A stretch of 56,305 nt of DNA from Siminovitchia thermophila (GCF_016909185.1 NZ_JAFBFH010000033.1:1-56305); one strand, 5' to 3'; shown: positions 1 through 11,385, counted from the first letter of the stretch. The notes: generated from the letters alone by a model not told the origin. A program made the numbers and translations.

Positions 1-40
1 TCAATCTGACGAGAAGATGTCAACAACTTTTTAAAATCTT
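1..40 (-). promoter_or_regulatory. rRNA-type promoter P2, -10 off the left edge
   Basis: On the minus strand there is a consensus -35 TTGACA (18-23) preceded by an A/T-rich UP-like tract. Exactly 17 bases remain before the window ends, so the -10 would lie just outside. In B. subtilis an rRNA operon (rrnO) follows gyrA in the same direction. Position, orientation and the strong -35 therefore suggest the second promoter of an rrn operon. The rRNA itself is not in the window. Confidence 0.6.
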
Positions 41-80
41 TTTTATCGCGACGCTCTCGCTCGTTCAGACAACGATTATT

Positions 81-130
81 AATATAACACCTTTTTACTG
101 GCTTGGCAATAGGTTTTTTAAAATTTTTAT
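81..130 (-). promoter_or_regulatory. rRNA-type promoter P1
   Basis: Minus strand: -35 TTGCCA (104-109), a 17-base spacer, -10 TATATT (81-86), and an A/T-rich UP-like element upstream (110-130). It lies about 85 bp upstream of a second promoter with a consensus -35. Tandem P1/P2 promoters are the usual arrangement before Bacillus rRNA operons. The assignment rests on motif, spacing and location after gyrA. Confidence 0.55.
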
Positions 131-156
131 GGGATTAAAATTTAGAGGAGGATAAG

Positions 157-240
157 ATGTTTCCACTTGCCAAAACGTGCGCTCTGCCGAGGGCTAAGAC
201 CGTGGCGAGCCGCATCGAAGGGGAATTAATTCCCCATTGA
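157..240 (+). CDS. Possible 27-residue peptide ORF
   Basis: The ORF starts with ATG behind a strong Shine-Dalgarno GAGGAGG (145-151), 5 bases from the start. The peptide begins MFPLAKTCALPR and ends ELIPH. It has several basic residues, one Cys and no membrane segment. The 3' end lies in a perfect 16-bp palindrome, GGGGAATTAATTCCCC (220-235). It runs opposite to the rRNA-type promoters on its left, and I see no clear promoter of its own. I do not recognise the peptide. It may be a real small protein, a leader peptide, or chance. Confidence 0.3.
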   Translation: MFPLAKTCALPRAKTVASRIEGELIPH

Positions 241-452
241 CCCTCCCTCTAATGCTCGCCGAGCAAAAAAACAAAATAAAAAGATATGATAAATTCTCTT
301 GTATTTCATTTCGTTTATTTTGCCATTATCATTTTTCTCAAATCATCAAGTTCAAGTTCGCCATCAACATACCTTTCAGTTTAAGCTCCGATTTTCTTTG
401 ATTAATGGTTGGGATTTACCGCCAAAATTTCGGAACATCATACTATACATCT
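241..452. other. Non-coding stretch, no gene seen
   Basis: A/T-rich DNA. The only structure seen is the small palindrome TGCTCGCCGAGCA (253-265), followed on the plus strand by an A-run rather than a T-run, so it is not a standard terminator in either direction. No ORF with a credible ribosome binding site is apparent. Confidence 0.5.
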
Positions 453-632
453 TTATCTGTTATTAAAAATATTTTCCCCTAATTTCATTTTAGTGTAATC
501 ATATAGAAATCCCTTTTTTCTCTTTTTAATAACATCAATATTTCTAGTAAGAATCATTGAAATTAATAAATTTATCAACTTTACACCGACTAAAATAAAT
601 ACTAAAAAACTTACTAATTCCAAATTACTCAT
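453..632 (-). CDS. Small single-pass membrane protein, unknown function
   Basis: This 59-residue ORF starts at an ATG (complement 630-632) preceded by AAGGGTGG at suitable spacing. A start 9 codons upstream is possible but lacks a ribosome binding site. Residues about 3-28 are strongly hydrophobic (MSNLELVSFLVF, then a Leu/Ile-rich run) and form one predicted transmembrane helix. A basic cytoplasmic-type tail follows (KKRKKG). The family is not recognised. It sits in the degraded stretch between gyrA and the presumed rRNA operon and may be a remnant small membrane peptide. Real expression is uncertain. Confidence 0.35.
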   Translation of the reverse strand: MSNLELVSFLVFILVGVKLINLLISMILTRNIDVIKKRKKGFLYDYTKMKLGENIFNNR

Positions 633-637
633 ATTGA

Positions 638-1135
638 TTACCACCCTTTTGCTGCACAAAAAGTTTTAAAGATTTTAGGTGCCTTTGGACTGTTTTTCCA
701 CTTTTTACAAGCCGTATAAGCCCCTAGATCTTTTGATTGATATAGTGTTCGGATCATAAAAGCACGTGTTTTTTCACACAACATGTGCTGGTTGTAAGAG
801 ATGTCAATCTTATTAACGGCCACTTCATCAATTGTTCGCATGTACCCAATTAAATTTTTTGCGGCTTTTTATATTTCACAAAACGACTAAAACCTTGAGC
901 CATTGCCTTCAAACTTTTGCCTAAATCCTCGCCATCATCGTTATTTTTCACTGATAACGCCTTACAGTATTCCTTTCCACATCATTGTCAAGATGTCGCT
1001 ATCCAATCCACAATGTCCGTTTGGGCCCGTTTTGCAATCTGTTCCGTAGCCTGTAGTTGCAATTGTTGCCTTGCGCCTGGTTTTTTATGTCACTTTTCAA
1101 TTTACTCTTGCTGAGTAAGCTAATCAAAATGATAA
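638..1135 (-). pseudogene. Degraded coding remnants downstream of gyrA
   Basis: The minus strand carries several short, protein-like stretches in different frames broken by stops. The longest is a 67-residue ORF at 638-841 (starts MRTIDEVAVNKID, ends FCAAKGW). Others upstream include a GEDLGKSLKAMAQGF-like segment near 860-950 and an EQIAKRAQTDIVDWIA-like segment near 990-1060. The pattern suggests a decayed gene or gene pair with frameshifts. I cannot name the family. The 67-residue ORF lacks a strong ribosome binding site, so it is probably not translated as a stand-alone gene. Confidence 0.3.
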
Positions 1136-1218
1136 ACGCACGAACCAATCTTTACAATTGAACATCAAAAATATTTCTTAATAATCCAAATACACGCAGC
1201 CCGTATATCCATTTTTCA

Positions 1219-1249
1219 CAAAAAAAGAACATCGGGGAATGCTCCGATG
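1219..1249 (-). terminator. gyrA Rho-independent terminator
   Basis: On the minus strand a CATCGG/CCGATG stem with an 8-base loop (1230-1249) is followed by TTCTTTTTTT. It lies 11 bp after the gyrA stop codon and would end the gyrB-gyrA transcript. Confidence 0.8.
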
Positions 1250-1260
1250 CTCCGCATTGC

Positions 1261-3756
1261 TTATTCGTACAATTCTTCACCTGTGATTTCTTCATCACTC
1301 GGCGTTGTTGATATTTCTTCAATTCCTTCGGCTTTTTCCACTTTTGCGACCGTGGCGACAGATTCCTCTTCATCAAGCCTGATCAGAATGACACCTTGTG
1401 TATTACGGCCCATGACGGAAATATCTTCAACCGCCATACGAATTAAAATGCCGCCGGCAGTGATCAACATCAGGTCTTCATCACCTTTAACCGTTTCTAC
1501 AGCAACGACACTTCCCGTTTTCTCGGTAATATGGCAAGTAATTAGACCTTTTCCACCGCGGGATTGTATCCGGTAATCAGCTGCTGGCGTCCGCTTGCCG
1601 TAGCCATTTTTTGTTACGACAAGAACATCGTGGTCCTCCTCGAGAATTTCCATTCCAACAACTTCATCGTTTTCGGTTAAATTAATCCCTTTTACGCCAG
1701 TTGCCGTTCTTCCCATTGGGCGTACATCTGTTTCAGGAAAGCGGATGAGCAGTCCGTTCTTCGTTCCAATCACGATATCTTTATCGTTATCCGTTAGTTT
1801 TACCGAAATAAGTTCGTCGTTTTCCCGAAGGTTCAGGGCGATCAGTCCATTATTTCGGATGTTGGCAAAGGCTGATACCGGCGTTCTTTTAACAATTCCT
1901 TCTTTTGTCGCAAAGAACAAGAACCAGTCTTCCAGGACTTCTTCCACGGCGATGATTGTATTGATCCACTCACCTTTATCGATCTCCAGCATATTAATGA
2001 TCGGCAGTCCCTTGGCCGTCCGGCTGTACTCGGGAATCTCATAACCTTTCTTCCTGTATACTTTTCCTTTGTTTGTAAAGAAAAGGATGGTGTCATGAGT
2101 AGACGTCGTAAGTAAATGTTCTACGAAATCATCTTCATTTGTTCCCATTCCTTGAACACCCCGGCCGCCCCGTCTTTGGCTACGGTATGTGGAAATAGGC
2201 AGCCGCTTGATATAACCGTTATGGGTTAACGTGATGACAACATTTTCCCTTGGAATCAAATCTTCATCTTCGATGTGTCCCACTCCACCGGAAACAATCT
2301 CAGTCCGGCGGCCATCATCAAAGCGCTCTTTAATTTCCGTCAATTCATCGCGAATAATTTGCAACACTTTTTCTTCATCAGCCAGAATGCCTTTTAATTC
2401 CGCAATCAGCTTTAGAAGTTGCTGATATTCATCTTCGATTTTTTCTCTTTCAAGACCGGTCAAGCGCTGAAGCCGCATATCAAGAATCGCCTGAGCTTGC
2501 TTTTCGCTCAAGTTGAATTGTTCCATTAACCCGGTTCGGGCAATGTCGGTTGTTTCCGACCCCCTGATCAAGCTGATGATGGCATCAATATGATCAAGGG
2601 CAATTCTTAATCCTTCTAAAATATGGGCACGGGCCTCCGCTTTTCTCAATTCAAATTCTGTTCGCCTGCGAATGATGACTTTCTGATGTTCCAAATAATG
2701 TTCCAAGCATTGCTTTAAGTTCAACACTTTCGGCTGTCCGTCCACAAGCGCCAGCATATTAATACCAAAACTCGTTTGCAAGGCCGTCATTTTATATAGA
2801 TTATTTAAAATAACATTTGCGTTGGCATCCCTGCGGACTTCCATGACAATTCTCATGCCGGAACGGTCTGATTCATCCCGTAACTCAGTAATGCCGTCCA
2901 GTTTTTTTTCACGGACCAGTTCGGCAATTCGCTCGATAAGCCTTGCCTTATTCACTTGGAAGGGAATCTCATGGACGATAATCGTTTCCCTTCCGTTTGA
3001 TTTCGTTTCAATCTCAACCCGGGCCCGCATAATAATGGAGCCACGGCCTGTCTCGTAAGCCCTTCTGATACCGCTTCTTCCCACGATCAGTCCCGCTGTC
3101 GGAAAATCCGGTCCTTGAATATATTCCATCAATTCTTGAATCGTTATTTCAGGGTCCCTGCTCAACATCAGAATGCCGTTAATAACTTCACCAAGTTGGT
3201 GGGGAGGAATATTCGTTGCCATTCCTACGGCAATCCCGGAAGAGCCGTTGACAAGCAGGTTTGGAAAACGGGCGGGCAACACGACCGGCTCTTTTTCCGA
3301 ACCGTCATAGTTCTCTTTATAATCAATCGTGTCTTTATTTAGGTCCCGTACAAGCTCCATCGAAATCTTAGACATCCTGGCCTCGGTGTACCTCATGGCG
3401 GCCGCCGAGTCGCCATCAATGGAACCAAAGTTCCCATGTCCGTCCACAAGCATGTACCTGTAGCTGAAATCTTGCGCCATCCGAACCATCGTTTCATAAA
3501 CAGGCGAATCTCCGTGAGGGTGGTATTTTCCGATAACCTCCCCAACGATCCGCGCTGACTTCTTATAAGCTTTATCACTTGTCATCCCAAGGTCATTCAT
3601 GGCATATAATATCCGCCTATGAACAGGTTTTAATCCATCCCGGACATCGGGAAGGGCGCGGGAGACGATGACGCTCATCGCATAGTCGAGAAAGGATGAA
3701 CGCATTTCCTGACTTAAATTGATTTCCTTCACATTTGATTCAGGCATATCTGTCAT
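1261..3756 (-). CDS. gyrA: DNA gyrase subunit A
   Basis: This is the DNA-breaking/rejoining subunit of gyrase. With GyrB it introduces negative supercoils using ATP. The 831-residue product has the usual length. Catalytic Tyr123 lies in [10 protein letters not shown]. The quinolone-resistance-determining region reads HGDSPVYE (Ser84, Glu88), the quinolone-sensitive form at these positions. The C-terminal beta-pinwheel carries the GyrA box QRRGGRG needed for DNA wrapping. I chose the ATG at 3754-3756 because GGGAGG precedes it. An upstream in-frame ATG 15 codons earlier lacks a good ribosome binding site and adds a non-conserved leader. It follows gyrB by 65 bp, probably as one operon. The acidic C-terminal tail is typical of Bacillus. 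Confidence 0.98.
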   Translation of the reverse strand: MTDMPESNVKEINLSQEMRSSFLDYAMSVIVSRALPDVRDGLKPVHRRILYAMNDLGMTSDKAYKKSARIVGEVIGKYHPHGDSPVYETMVRMAQDFSYRYMLVDGHGNFGSIDGDSAAAMRYTEARMSKISMELVRDLNKDTIDYKENYDGSEKEPVVLPARFPNLLVNGSSGIAVGMATNIPPHQLGEVINGILMLSRDPEITIQELMEYIQGPDFPTAGLIVGRSGIRRAYETGRGSIIMRARVEIETKSNGRETIIVHEIPFQVNKARLIERIAELVREKKLDGITELRDESDRSGMRIVMEVRRDANANVILNNLYKMTALQTSFGINMLALVDGQPKVLNLKQCLEHYLEHQKVIIRRRTEFELRKAEARAHILEGLRIALDHIDAIISLIRGSETTDIARTGLMEQFNLSEKQAQAILDMRLQRLTGLEREKIEDEYQQLLKLIAELKGILADEEKVLQIIRDELTEIKERFDDGRRTEIVSGGVGHIEDEDLIPRENVVITLTHNGYIKRLPISTYRSQRRGGRGVQGMGTNEDDFVEHLLTTSTHDTILFFTNKGKVYRKKGYEIPEYSRTAKGLPIINMLEIDKGEWINTIIAVEEVLEDWFLFFATKEGIVKRTPVSAFANIRNNGLIALNLRENDELISVKLTDNDKDIVIGTKNGLLIRFPETDVRPMGRTATGVKGINLTENDEVVGMEILEEDHDVLVVTKNGYGKRTPAADYRIQSRGGKGLITCHITEKTGSVVAVETVKGDEDLMLITAGGILIRMAVEDISVMGRNTQGVILIRLDEEESVATVAKVEKAEGIEEISTTPSDEEITGEELYE

Positions 3757-3821
3757 GCTAAAACCTCCCTTATCCCGAAAAAAGCAAGTGAGGATTCTCA
3801 CAAGCTTTTAACCGGCAAAAA

Positions 3822-5771
<1,950 letters not shown>

Positions 5772-5799
5772 CTATTTTAAAATGAATCAAACATATTGT

Positions 5800-6039
5800 T
5801 CATCTTGTATCGTTCATTGCTTTTTTCTTTAAAGTAGCGAGGGCGACAGGGGTGAGATACATATGATTCGGTGTAATTACGAGCGATTTATAAGGGCCGT
5901 CCGCAATATTGACCACACTCTCTTTTTTCTTTTCCAACATATCTTGCATCGGCTCAGACTCATTGACTGTCTGCATATCTAAAATGGCAATGATATCACT
6001 CAAACGGACCAATGTATCATCACCTACATGAACATACAT
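5800..6039 (-). CDS. remB: DUF370/RemB-like regulator YaaB
   Basis: This 79-residue protein starts MYVHVGDDTLVRLSDIIAI and ends YLTPVALATLKKKA, the pattern of the RemA/RemB (DUF370) family. In B. subtilis, remB (yaaB) sits in the same place between recF and gyrB and affects biofilm matrix gene expression; its relative RemA is a DNA-binding activator. The gene starts 12 bp after recF and precedes gyrB, so it is probably co-transcribed. The start has a GGAGGACC ribosome binding site. The assignment rests on synteny and sequence pattern; the regulatory role is inferred from B. subtilis. Confidence 0.85.
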   Translation of the reverse strand: MYVHVGDDTLVRLSDIIAILDMQTVNESEPMQDMLEKKKESVVNIADGPYKSLVITPNHMYLTPVALATLKKKAMNDTR

Positions 6040-6051
6040 ACAAGGTCCTCC

Positions 6052-7170
6052 TCATTCCACTCTCGTGATGTTGCCGTTATGAACTGAAAAACTGGTCGCT
6101 TCTCTTATCGTTTCATGGTCAATCCCGCTCGTTGTCGTTGTTGTCACAAACGTTTGAACTTTATCCTGAATGGTATTTAGCAAATGGGATTGGCGAAAAT
6201 CATCCAATTCGGATAAAACATCATCAAGAAGCAATATCGGGTATTCACCAACTTCCTCAAAAATGAGTTCTATTTCGGCCAGTTTGACAGAGAGGGCAGC
6301 AGTGCGTTGCTGGCCTTGTGAGCCAAACGTTTGAACATCTCGCCCGTTAACATAAAAATATATTTCATCTCGATGCGGGCCAATCAGGCTGATTCCCCGG
6401 TCTATTTCTCTATTCCTTAAAGTGGAAAGTTTTTCCTCAAATGTTGTTACCATTTTGGACGAATCGGCCTGTTCTGATACATCCAGAGATGGTTTATACC
6501 GAATCGTGAGGGACTCAAGGCCTCGGGAAATACCGGAATGAATCGGCTTTGCCCAGTTTTCGAGGATTCGCACAAACTCAAAACGCTTCTGAATAATTTT
6601 GACAGCAATGTCAATATACTGTTCTGTTAATACATCCAAAAATGTTTGATCCGTTTGTTTTTTCATTTGCAATTGTTTTAAATACTGGTTTCGCTGCTGC
6701 AGAATTTTTTGGTATAAGCCTACATGGTAAAGGTAAAGGGGAGATACTTGGCCAATTTCCATATCAATAAAACGACGCCTTACTTGAGGGCTCCCTTTGA
6801 CAAGATGGAGATCTTCAGGCGCAAACATCACAACATTCATATTTCCAACATATTGGCTTAATTTCCTTTGCTCTATATGGTTAAATTTGGCTTTTTTTCC
6901 TTTTTTGGAAATCGTTAACTCCATGGGAGCAGACCCGCTCTTTTTTTGAATCCTGCCCCTTATTTTAGCATACTCTTCATCCCATCGTATCAAATCCTTG
7001 TCATTTGAAGTTCGATGGGACTTGGCCATGCCTAAAACGTAAATGGCTTCCATGACATTTGTTTTTCCTTGGGCATTTTCTCCAACGAACACATTGACTT
7101 TATTTTCAAAAGAAAGTGAGAGTGTTTTATAATTTCTAAAATTTTCCAATTCCAATTGCTCAATATACAT
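6052..7170 (-). CDS. recF: DNA replication/repair protein RecF
   Basis: RecF is an SMC-like ATPase that binds gapped DNA and, with RecO and RecR, helps load RecA at stalled forks. The 372-residue product is of normal length. The N-terminus [14 protein letters not shown] is the RecF signature. Walker A GENAQGKT lies at residues 30-37, an ABC signature-like SQGQQR near residue 280, and Walker [13 protein letters not shown] near residue 320. It follows yaaA by 14 bp in the conserved dnaN-yaaA-recF order, so translation is likely coupled. Confidence 0.97.
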   Translation of the reverse strand: MYIEQLELENFRNYKTLSLSFENKVNVFVGENAQGKTNVMEAIYVLGMAKSHRTSNDKDLIRWDEEYAKIRGRIQKKSGSAPMELTISKKGKKAKFNHIEQRKLSQYVGNMNVVMFAPEDLHLVKGSPQVRRRFIDMEIGQVSPLYLYHVGLYQKILQQRNQYLKQLQMKKQTDQTFLDVLTEQYIDIAVKIIQKRFEFVRILENWAKPIHSGISRGLESLTIRYKPSLDVSEQADSSKMVTTFEEKLSTLRNREIDRGISLIGPHRDEIYFYVNGRDVQTFGSQGQQRTAALSVKLAEIELIFEEVGEYPILLLDDVLSELDDFRQSHLLNTIQDKVQTFVTTTTTSGIDHETIREATSFSVHNGNITRVE

Positions 7171-7184
7171 GGAAAAGACATCCT

Positions 7185-7400
7185 TTAATGGGCAACAAGA
7201 AAACTTCCCGCTCCCTGCACTTCGATACGATCACCCTCATAGAGCTTGCGACCGCGCCTTTGCTCAGGTTCTCCATTGACCAAGACGGTATGCTCGCTCA
7301 AAAACCACTTGGCCATTCCGCCTGAATCAATCAGATCGGCAAGCTTTAAAAATTGACCAAGTGTGATGGTGTCCGTTTGAATGACAATTTTTGTTTCCAC
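7185..7400 (-). CDS. yaaA: S4-domain RNA-binding protein YaaA
   Basis: This 71-residue protein consists almost entirely of an S4-like RNA-binding fold ([18 protein letters not shown], then [17 protein letters not shown]). The family is conserved between dnaN and recF in Bacillales and is annotated as an S4-domain protein, with a possible link to the ribosome. The molecular role is not established here. It lies 14 bp before recF and about 170 bp after dnaN, beyond the dnaN terminator, so it may have its own promoter in that gap. Confidence 0.93.
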   Translation of the reverse strand: METKIVIQTDTITLGQFLKLADLIDSGGMAKWFLSEHTVLVNGEPEQRRGRKLYEGDRIEVQGAGSFLVAH

Positions 7401-7545
7401 GCTCTCACTCTTTCCGTTTATGATCTCATACCTTTATTTTACTAAAGATTTACGCTCATGACAAAGAATACGGGGGGCGCCGCCAACGATGATAAAATCA
7501 TTAAACGAAAAAAGAGCAGACAACGATCATTCCTTGGATGGATAT

Positions 7546-7569
7546 AAAAAACCTGCCTCAAGGGGCAGG
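7546..7569 (-). terminator. dnaN Rho-independent terminator
   Basis: Minus strand: CCTGCC/GGCAGG stem with a CCTTGA loop (7552-7569) followed by TTTTTT. It starts 5 bp after the dnaN stop and would separate dnaA-dnaN from yaaA-recF-remB-gyrBA, apart from read-through. Confidence 0.85.
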
Positions 7570-7574
7570 CTGTC

Positions 7575-8711
7575 TTACGCAGTACGAACAGGCAAAATAA
7601 GTTGCAAAATGGTCGGATCTTCTACAGATTTAATAATAAAAGGCCTCATGGCGCCCGTAAAGCTGACGGTAATTTCATTGCCTTCCACAGCGCGGAGGGC
7701 TTCCATCATGTATTTCGCACTGAACGAAATATTTAAAGCTTCACCCTCAAGTGAATGAATGGGAATTTGCTCCGATACATGGCCGATTTCGGGTGTATTG
7801 GAAGAGATTTCAATCATGTTTCCCTCAAGTGATGTAAGTTTGACCACATTGTTTCTTTCTTCCCGGGCCAACAACGAAGCCCTGTCAATGGCGTCATTAA
7901 ACAATTTGCCTTCAAGAACAATATTTGTCTTATATTCCGCTGGAATGAGTCGAGATGTATCAGGATAATTTCCTTCCAACCGGCGTGAATAAAAGTGAAT
8001 ATTTTTGGTTTTAAAAAGGACCTGGTTATCGGTAATAAAAATATTGACCGGTTGGTCATTATCATCCAGGATCTTGCTAAGCTCAGTAAGGCTTTTGCCA
8101 GGGATAACCGTTTGATAACTTTCGTTTTCCGGTAAATCGACTGGTGATGTCTTCATGGCCAGTCTGTGGCTGTCGGTGGCAACACAGGTAAGTGACCCAT
8201 TTTCAATGTGCCAGTTTACACCTGTCAAGATCGGGCGTATTTCTGAGGTGGACACTGCGAACACTGTTTGTCTGATTAATGTTTTCAAAAGATTGCCCGG
8301 CATGGAAAATACAGTTTCATCCGATACTTGGGGAAGAAGGGGGTACTCCTTATGGTCAAGCCCGTTTAGATAGAACTCTGCTTTTCCGGAACGGATGAGT
8401 ACTTGCCTCGAATCTTCCACCTTCATTTCTACTGTATCCTTTGGTAGTTTTCTGACGATATCTCCGAAAAAACGCGCATTCAGGACAATGCCACCGGGTT
8501 GAACCATATCAATCAATTTATCGCCATTTTCTTCAACAGGTATATAAGATTCGATGGAAATGTCGGAATCACTTCCAGTAAAAGTAATGCCATCTTCTGT
8601 GGCGACGATTTTAATTCCCGTCAAGATAGGAATGGTTGTTCTTGAAGAAACAGCCCTCATGACATGATTGACACTGTCCGCGAGCCGATTCCGCTGAATG
8701 GTAAATTGCAT
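7575..8711 (-). CDS. dnaN: DNA polymerase III sliding clamp (beta subunit)
   Basis: The protein forms the dimeric ring that tethers the replicative polymerase to DNA and serves as a docking hub for replication and repair proteins. The 378-residue product has the normal length and three clamp folds. The N-terminus MQFTIQRNRLADSVNHV and the C-terminal ending ILPVRTA fit; the C-terminal part helps form the peptide-binding cleft. It follows dnaA, separated by the origin unwinding region, and ends before a terminator. The start is the ATG following a GTGAGGG-type ribosome binding site. Confidence 0.98.
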   Translation of the reverse strand: MQFTIQRNRLADSVNHVMRAVSSRTTIPILTGIKIVATEDGITFTGSDSDISIESYIPVEENGDKLIDMVQPGGIVLNARFFGDIVRKLPKDTVEMKVEDSRQVLIRSGKAEFYLNGLDHKEYPLLPQVSDETVFSMPGNLLKTLIRQTVFAVSTSEIRPILTGVNWHIENGSLTCVATDSHRLAMKTSPVDLPENESYQTVIPGKSLTELSKILDDNDQPVNIFITDNQVLFKTKNIHFYSRRLEGNYPDTSRLIPAEYKTNIVLEGKLFNDAIDRASLLAREERNNVVKLTSLEGNMIEISSNTPEIGHVSEQIPIHSLEGEALNISFSAKYMMEALRAVEGNEITVSFTGAMRPFIIKSVEDPTILQLILPVRTA

Positions 8712-8880
8712 TTTTATTCCCTCACTTCAGCTTTATATATATTATTTTTTAATAAAAAAATCGTAGTAATAGTAGTAGGCGTTGTGGATATGTGGATAAA
8801 TATGTGAATGACTGGAAATCTCGCCTTATTCACATGTGTACAAGATGTGCATGTCCATGTTCCGGTTATGCACATAATCC
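8712..8880 (-). other. oriC right half: DnaA boxes, DnaA-trio tract and unwinding element
   Basis: The dnaA-dnaN gap holds, in order on the minus strand: DnaA boxes TTATGCACA (8866-8874) and, as complements, TTATCCACA (8791-8799) with an overlapping one-mismatch box (8783-8791). A further box TTATTCACA (8826-8834) is on the plus strand. A short GC stretch follows, then a TAG/TAA trinucleotide tract (8764-8778), then a run of almost pure A/T (about 8730-8760). This matches the B. subtilis basal unwinding system (box, GC linker, DnaA-trio, A/T-rich DUE). Strand opening is inferred to begin here. Confidence 0.88.
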
Positions 8881-10233
8881 TCAATGTGAACTTTTAAGAG
8901 AATCCTTGATGTTTTGAATAATAGACTGTAAATCGGCGTCTGTTTCCAATAGCTTTGATATTTTATCATAAGCGTGAATGACCGTGGTATGATCACGGCC
9001 GCCAAATTCTTCGCCAATTTTCGGGAGGGAGAGATCCGTAAGCTCCCTTGCCAGGTACATGGCAATTTGTCTTGGAAAAGCGATTGATTTCGTTCTTTTC
9101 TTCGCTTTAAAATCTTCAAGTTTCACATTAAATTCGGCTCCAACCACTTTCTGGATATCGAGAACGGTAATGACTTTTGGTTTGGAGCTGGGAATAATAT
9201 CCTTTAATGCTTCAGCAGTCAAATCCGCATTAATGTCCTTATTAATAAGGGATGAGTAAGCGACAACGCGTATTAACGCACCCTCCAGTTCCCTAATGTT
9301 CGTATCGATTTGATTGGCTATGTACAGCATAGCTTCATTCGGTATGTCCAACCCGTCCGCTTTTGCCTTTTTTCTTAAAATGGCGATTCTTGTTTCCAGA
9401 TCAGGAGGCGTAATATCGGTGATCAACCCCCATTCAAAGCGGGATCTCAAGCGGTCTTCCAATGTCGGAATTTCTTTTGGCGGCCTGTCGCTCGAAATGA
9501 TAATTTGTTTGCTTTCTTCGTGGAGCGTGTTAAATGTATGGAAAAATTCTTCCTGAGTTTGTTCTTTTCCGGCCAAAAATTGAATATCATCTATTAAAAG
9601 CACATCTACATTTCGATATTTATTTCTAAAATCATCGGCTTTATTGTCTCGGATCGAATTAATAAATTCATTTGTAAATTTTTCGGATGACAGGTAGACA
9701 ACCTTTGCCGTTGGATTGTGCTCTAATACATAATGACCGATGGCATGTAACAAATGTGTTTTTCCAAGCCCGACCCCACCGTAAATAAAGAGCGGGTTAT
9801 AAGCTTTGGCCGGAGCTTCGGCAACAGCGAGGGATGCTGCATGGGCAAAACGGTTCCCGGCGCCAATAACGAAGGTATCGAACGTGTATTTGGAATTCAG
9901 CATATTTTGGTAGTTTTCTTTCCTATGAATTTCTTGTACTGGATGTGGAGCAGCCGGTGTTTTGCTTGCTTCCTCTTCATTTTCAGGGGGAATGATAAAT
10001 TTTACCTCCAAATTTTCTCCAATAATTTCATATAAAAGTTTAGAAATTAAATCCGCATAGCGTCCCTCTAACCAATCCCTGGCAAATTCATTTGGAGCTG
10101 CGACTACTAAAGTTTCACCTTGCAAACGATAGGCTTCAGTAAATTTAAGCCATGTATCAAAACTGGGCTTGCTTATTTTTTGTTCAATATTCTTCAGGAC
10201 CTGGTCCCAAAGATCGGCCAAGTTTTCCAACAT
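8881..10233 (-). CDS. dnaA: Chromosomal replication initiator DnaA
   Basis: DnaA is an AAA+ ATPase that binds 9-mer boxes at oriC and unwinds the origin. The 450-residue product has an N-terminal interaction domain (residues 1-80), a linker, an AAA+ core with Walker A GGVGLGKT (152-159) and Walker [11 protein letters not shown], and a C-terminal helix-turn-helix with the box-recognition signature [16 protein letters not shown] purine-rich AAAGGGGGG ribosome binding site precedes the ATG. The gene is flanked on both sides by DnaA boxes, so it is probably autoregulated. Co-transcription with dnaN through the unwinding element is likely. Confidence 0.98.
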   Translation of the reverse strand: MLENLADLWDQVLKNIEQKISKPSFDTWLKFTEAYRLQGETLVVAAPNEFARDWLEGRYADLISKLLYEIIGENLEVKFIIPPENEEEASKTPAAPHPVQEIHRKENYQNMLNSKYTFDTFVIGAGNRFAHAASLAVAEAPAKAYNPLFIYGGVGLGKTHLLHAIGHYVLEHNPTAKVVYLSSEKFTNEFINSIRDNKADDFRNKYRNVDVLLIDDIQFLAGKEQTQEEFFHTFNTLHEESKQIIISSDRPPKEIPTLEDRLRSRFEWGLITDITPPDLETRIAILRKKAKADGLDIPNEAMLYIANQIDTNIRELEGALIRVVAYSSLINKDINADLTAEALKDIIPSSKPKVITVLDIQKVVGAEFNVKLEDFKAKKRTKSIAFPRQIAMYLARELTDLSLPKIGEEFGGRDHTTVIHAYDKISKLLETDADLQSIIQNIKDSLKSSH

Positions 10234-10650
10234 TTACCCCCCTTTATTTTAGTAGATCCCGACTTATTGGTTCCTTTCCAAGAAAAGAAATTGTGGAAAA
10301 GTATATAATAGTAGAAAACGGGTATTTCGACAATATCCACTTCTTGTGGACAAAGATATGCAATGGAGGTTTATAAACAATCCACATTCTATCCACAATC
10401 TGTGGATAATGATGAGGATTGAGATAGGGCATCCACAAGTAAAACACTATTATCATATCAAATTAAGCATGGTCCTGCAATGAGTGCCAAAGATTATCCA
10501 CAATGCTAAAAAACGGTAAAAAATAATTATTAACAGCCCTTGGTTTGTGAAAAACTTGTCGATAAATATTGTGAATAAGAAATAATGAACTCACAATTCA
10601 TCAACAGGCTCGTGTTGGATTAAAATGGATGGAAAAAATGAAGGGGAAGG
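10234..10650. other. oriC left half: DnaA box region upstream of dnaA
   Basis: The gap between divergent dnaA and rpmH holds consensus DnaA boxes at 10401-10409 (TGTGGATAA), 10494-10502 (TTATCCACA) and 10570-10578 (TGTGAATAA). One-mismatch boxes lie at 10345-10353 and 10389-10397, with weaker copies around 10292 and 10378. This corresponds to the dnaA-upstream box clusters of the bipartite Bacillus origin, and also covers the dnaA promoter, so DnaA should repress its own transcription here. No ORF of note lies within. Confidence 0.88.
10305..10333 (-). promoter_or_regulatory. Candidate dnaA promoter
   Basis: Minus strand: -35 TTGTCG (10328-10333), 17-base spacer, -10 TATTAT (10305-10310), about 70 bp upstream of the dnaA start. 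It is surrounded by DnaA boxes, which suits autoregulation. Confidence 0.6.
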
Positions 10651-10680
10651 TTGACAATCTTTCTATGACATCTTTATAAT
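10651..10680 (+). promoter_or_regulatory. rpmH promoter
   Basis: Plus strand: consensus -35 TTGACA (10651-10656), 18-base spacer, consensus -10 TATAAT (10675-10680). It lies about 55 bp upstream of rpmH and is one of the best-matching vegetative promoters in the window. Confidence 0.8.
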
Positions 10681-10734
10681 TAGTAAGACTGTCTTAAACG
10701 AGAATGATCCAACCCTCGAGGAGGTGTTACTATA

Positions 10735-10869
10735 ATGAAAAGAACATTCCAGCCAAATAGACGTAAAAGAAGTAAAGTTCATGGTTTCCGTGTGCGCATG
10801 AGCACGAAAACGGGCCGAAGAATTTTGGCTGCTCGCCGTCGTAAAGGAAGAAAAGTTTTATCCGCGTAG
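10735..10869 (+). CDS. rpmH: 50S ribosomal protein L34
   Basis: This 44-residue, very basic protein begins [19 protein letters not shown] and ends GRKVLSA, the classical L34 sequence. It is a component of the large ribosomal subunit. The ribosome binding site GAGGAGGTG is strong. The gene is the first of the rightward operon from the origin, followed by its own terminator and then rnpA, the order found in nearly all bacteria. Confidence 0.98.
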   Translation: MKRTFQPNRRKRSKVHGFRVRMSTKTGRRILAARRRKGRKVLSA

Positions 10870-10899
10870 ACCACTGAAACGTCTCAGTGGTCTTTTTTC
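10870..10899 (+). terminator. rpmH terminator/attenuator before rnpA
   Basis: ACCACTGA/TCAGTGGT stem with a 6-base loop (10870-10891) followed by a T-run, starting right after the rpmH stop. It probably terminates most transcripts, giving far more L34 message than rnpA message, with partial read-through into rnpA. Confidence 0.85.
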
Positions 10900-10940
10900 T
10901 AATAGATGAGAGAACGGGGCTCAGCTTTTGAGGTGGATGA

Positions 10941-11300
10941 ATGAAGAAAACATTCAGAATTAAAAAAAATACGGAGTTTCAGGCTGTTTTTAGAAAAGGG
11001 GCGTCGGTTGCCAATCGGCAATTCGTCGTCTATATACTAGAAAAGAAAGATCAGGGGCATTTTCGGATCGGATTATCCGTCAGTAAAAAAATCGGAAATG
11101 CGGTGACGAGAAATCGAATCAAACGATATATCAGGCAATTTTTCCAAGAGAATCAAACACGTGTGAGTCCCATGAAAGATTATGTTATCATCGCCAGGAA
11201 ACCGGCGGCCGAGATGGATTATCATTCCATTAAAAAGAGTTTGGAACATGTGCTCCTGCTGGGAAAAAGCATACGAAAAGAATCAAATGATAATAAATGA
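10941..11300 (+). CDS. rnpA: Ribonuclease P protein component
   Basis: This is the basic protein subunit that helps the RNase P RNA bind precursor tRNA and mature its 5' end. The 119-residue product begins [20 protein letters not shown] and carries the RNR-type motif in [13 protein letters not shown], typical of the family. A GAGGTGG ribosome binding site precedes the start. It lies between rpmH and spoIIIJ in conserved order. Confidence 0.97.
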   Translation: MKKTFRIKKNTEFQAVFRKGASVANRQFVVYILEKKDQGHFRIGLSVSKKIGNAVTRNRIKRYIRQFFQENQTRVSPMKDYVIIARKPAAEMDYHSIKKSLEHVLLLGKSIRKESNDNK

Positions 11301-11385
11301 ACAGAAGCGGAGAAAAGTGTTAAAATAACGGATAGAGCTGTTATCATCGATACGTTATTCTGATACACAGGGAGGATATAAAGTT

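Noticed and set aside
220-265. Palindromes at 220-235 and 253-265 as terminators
   Set aside because: Neither is followed by a T-run in either direction; the 253-265 palindrome is followed by A's on the plus strand.
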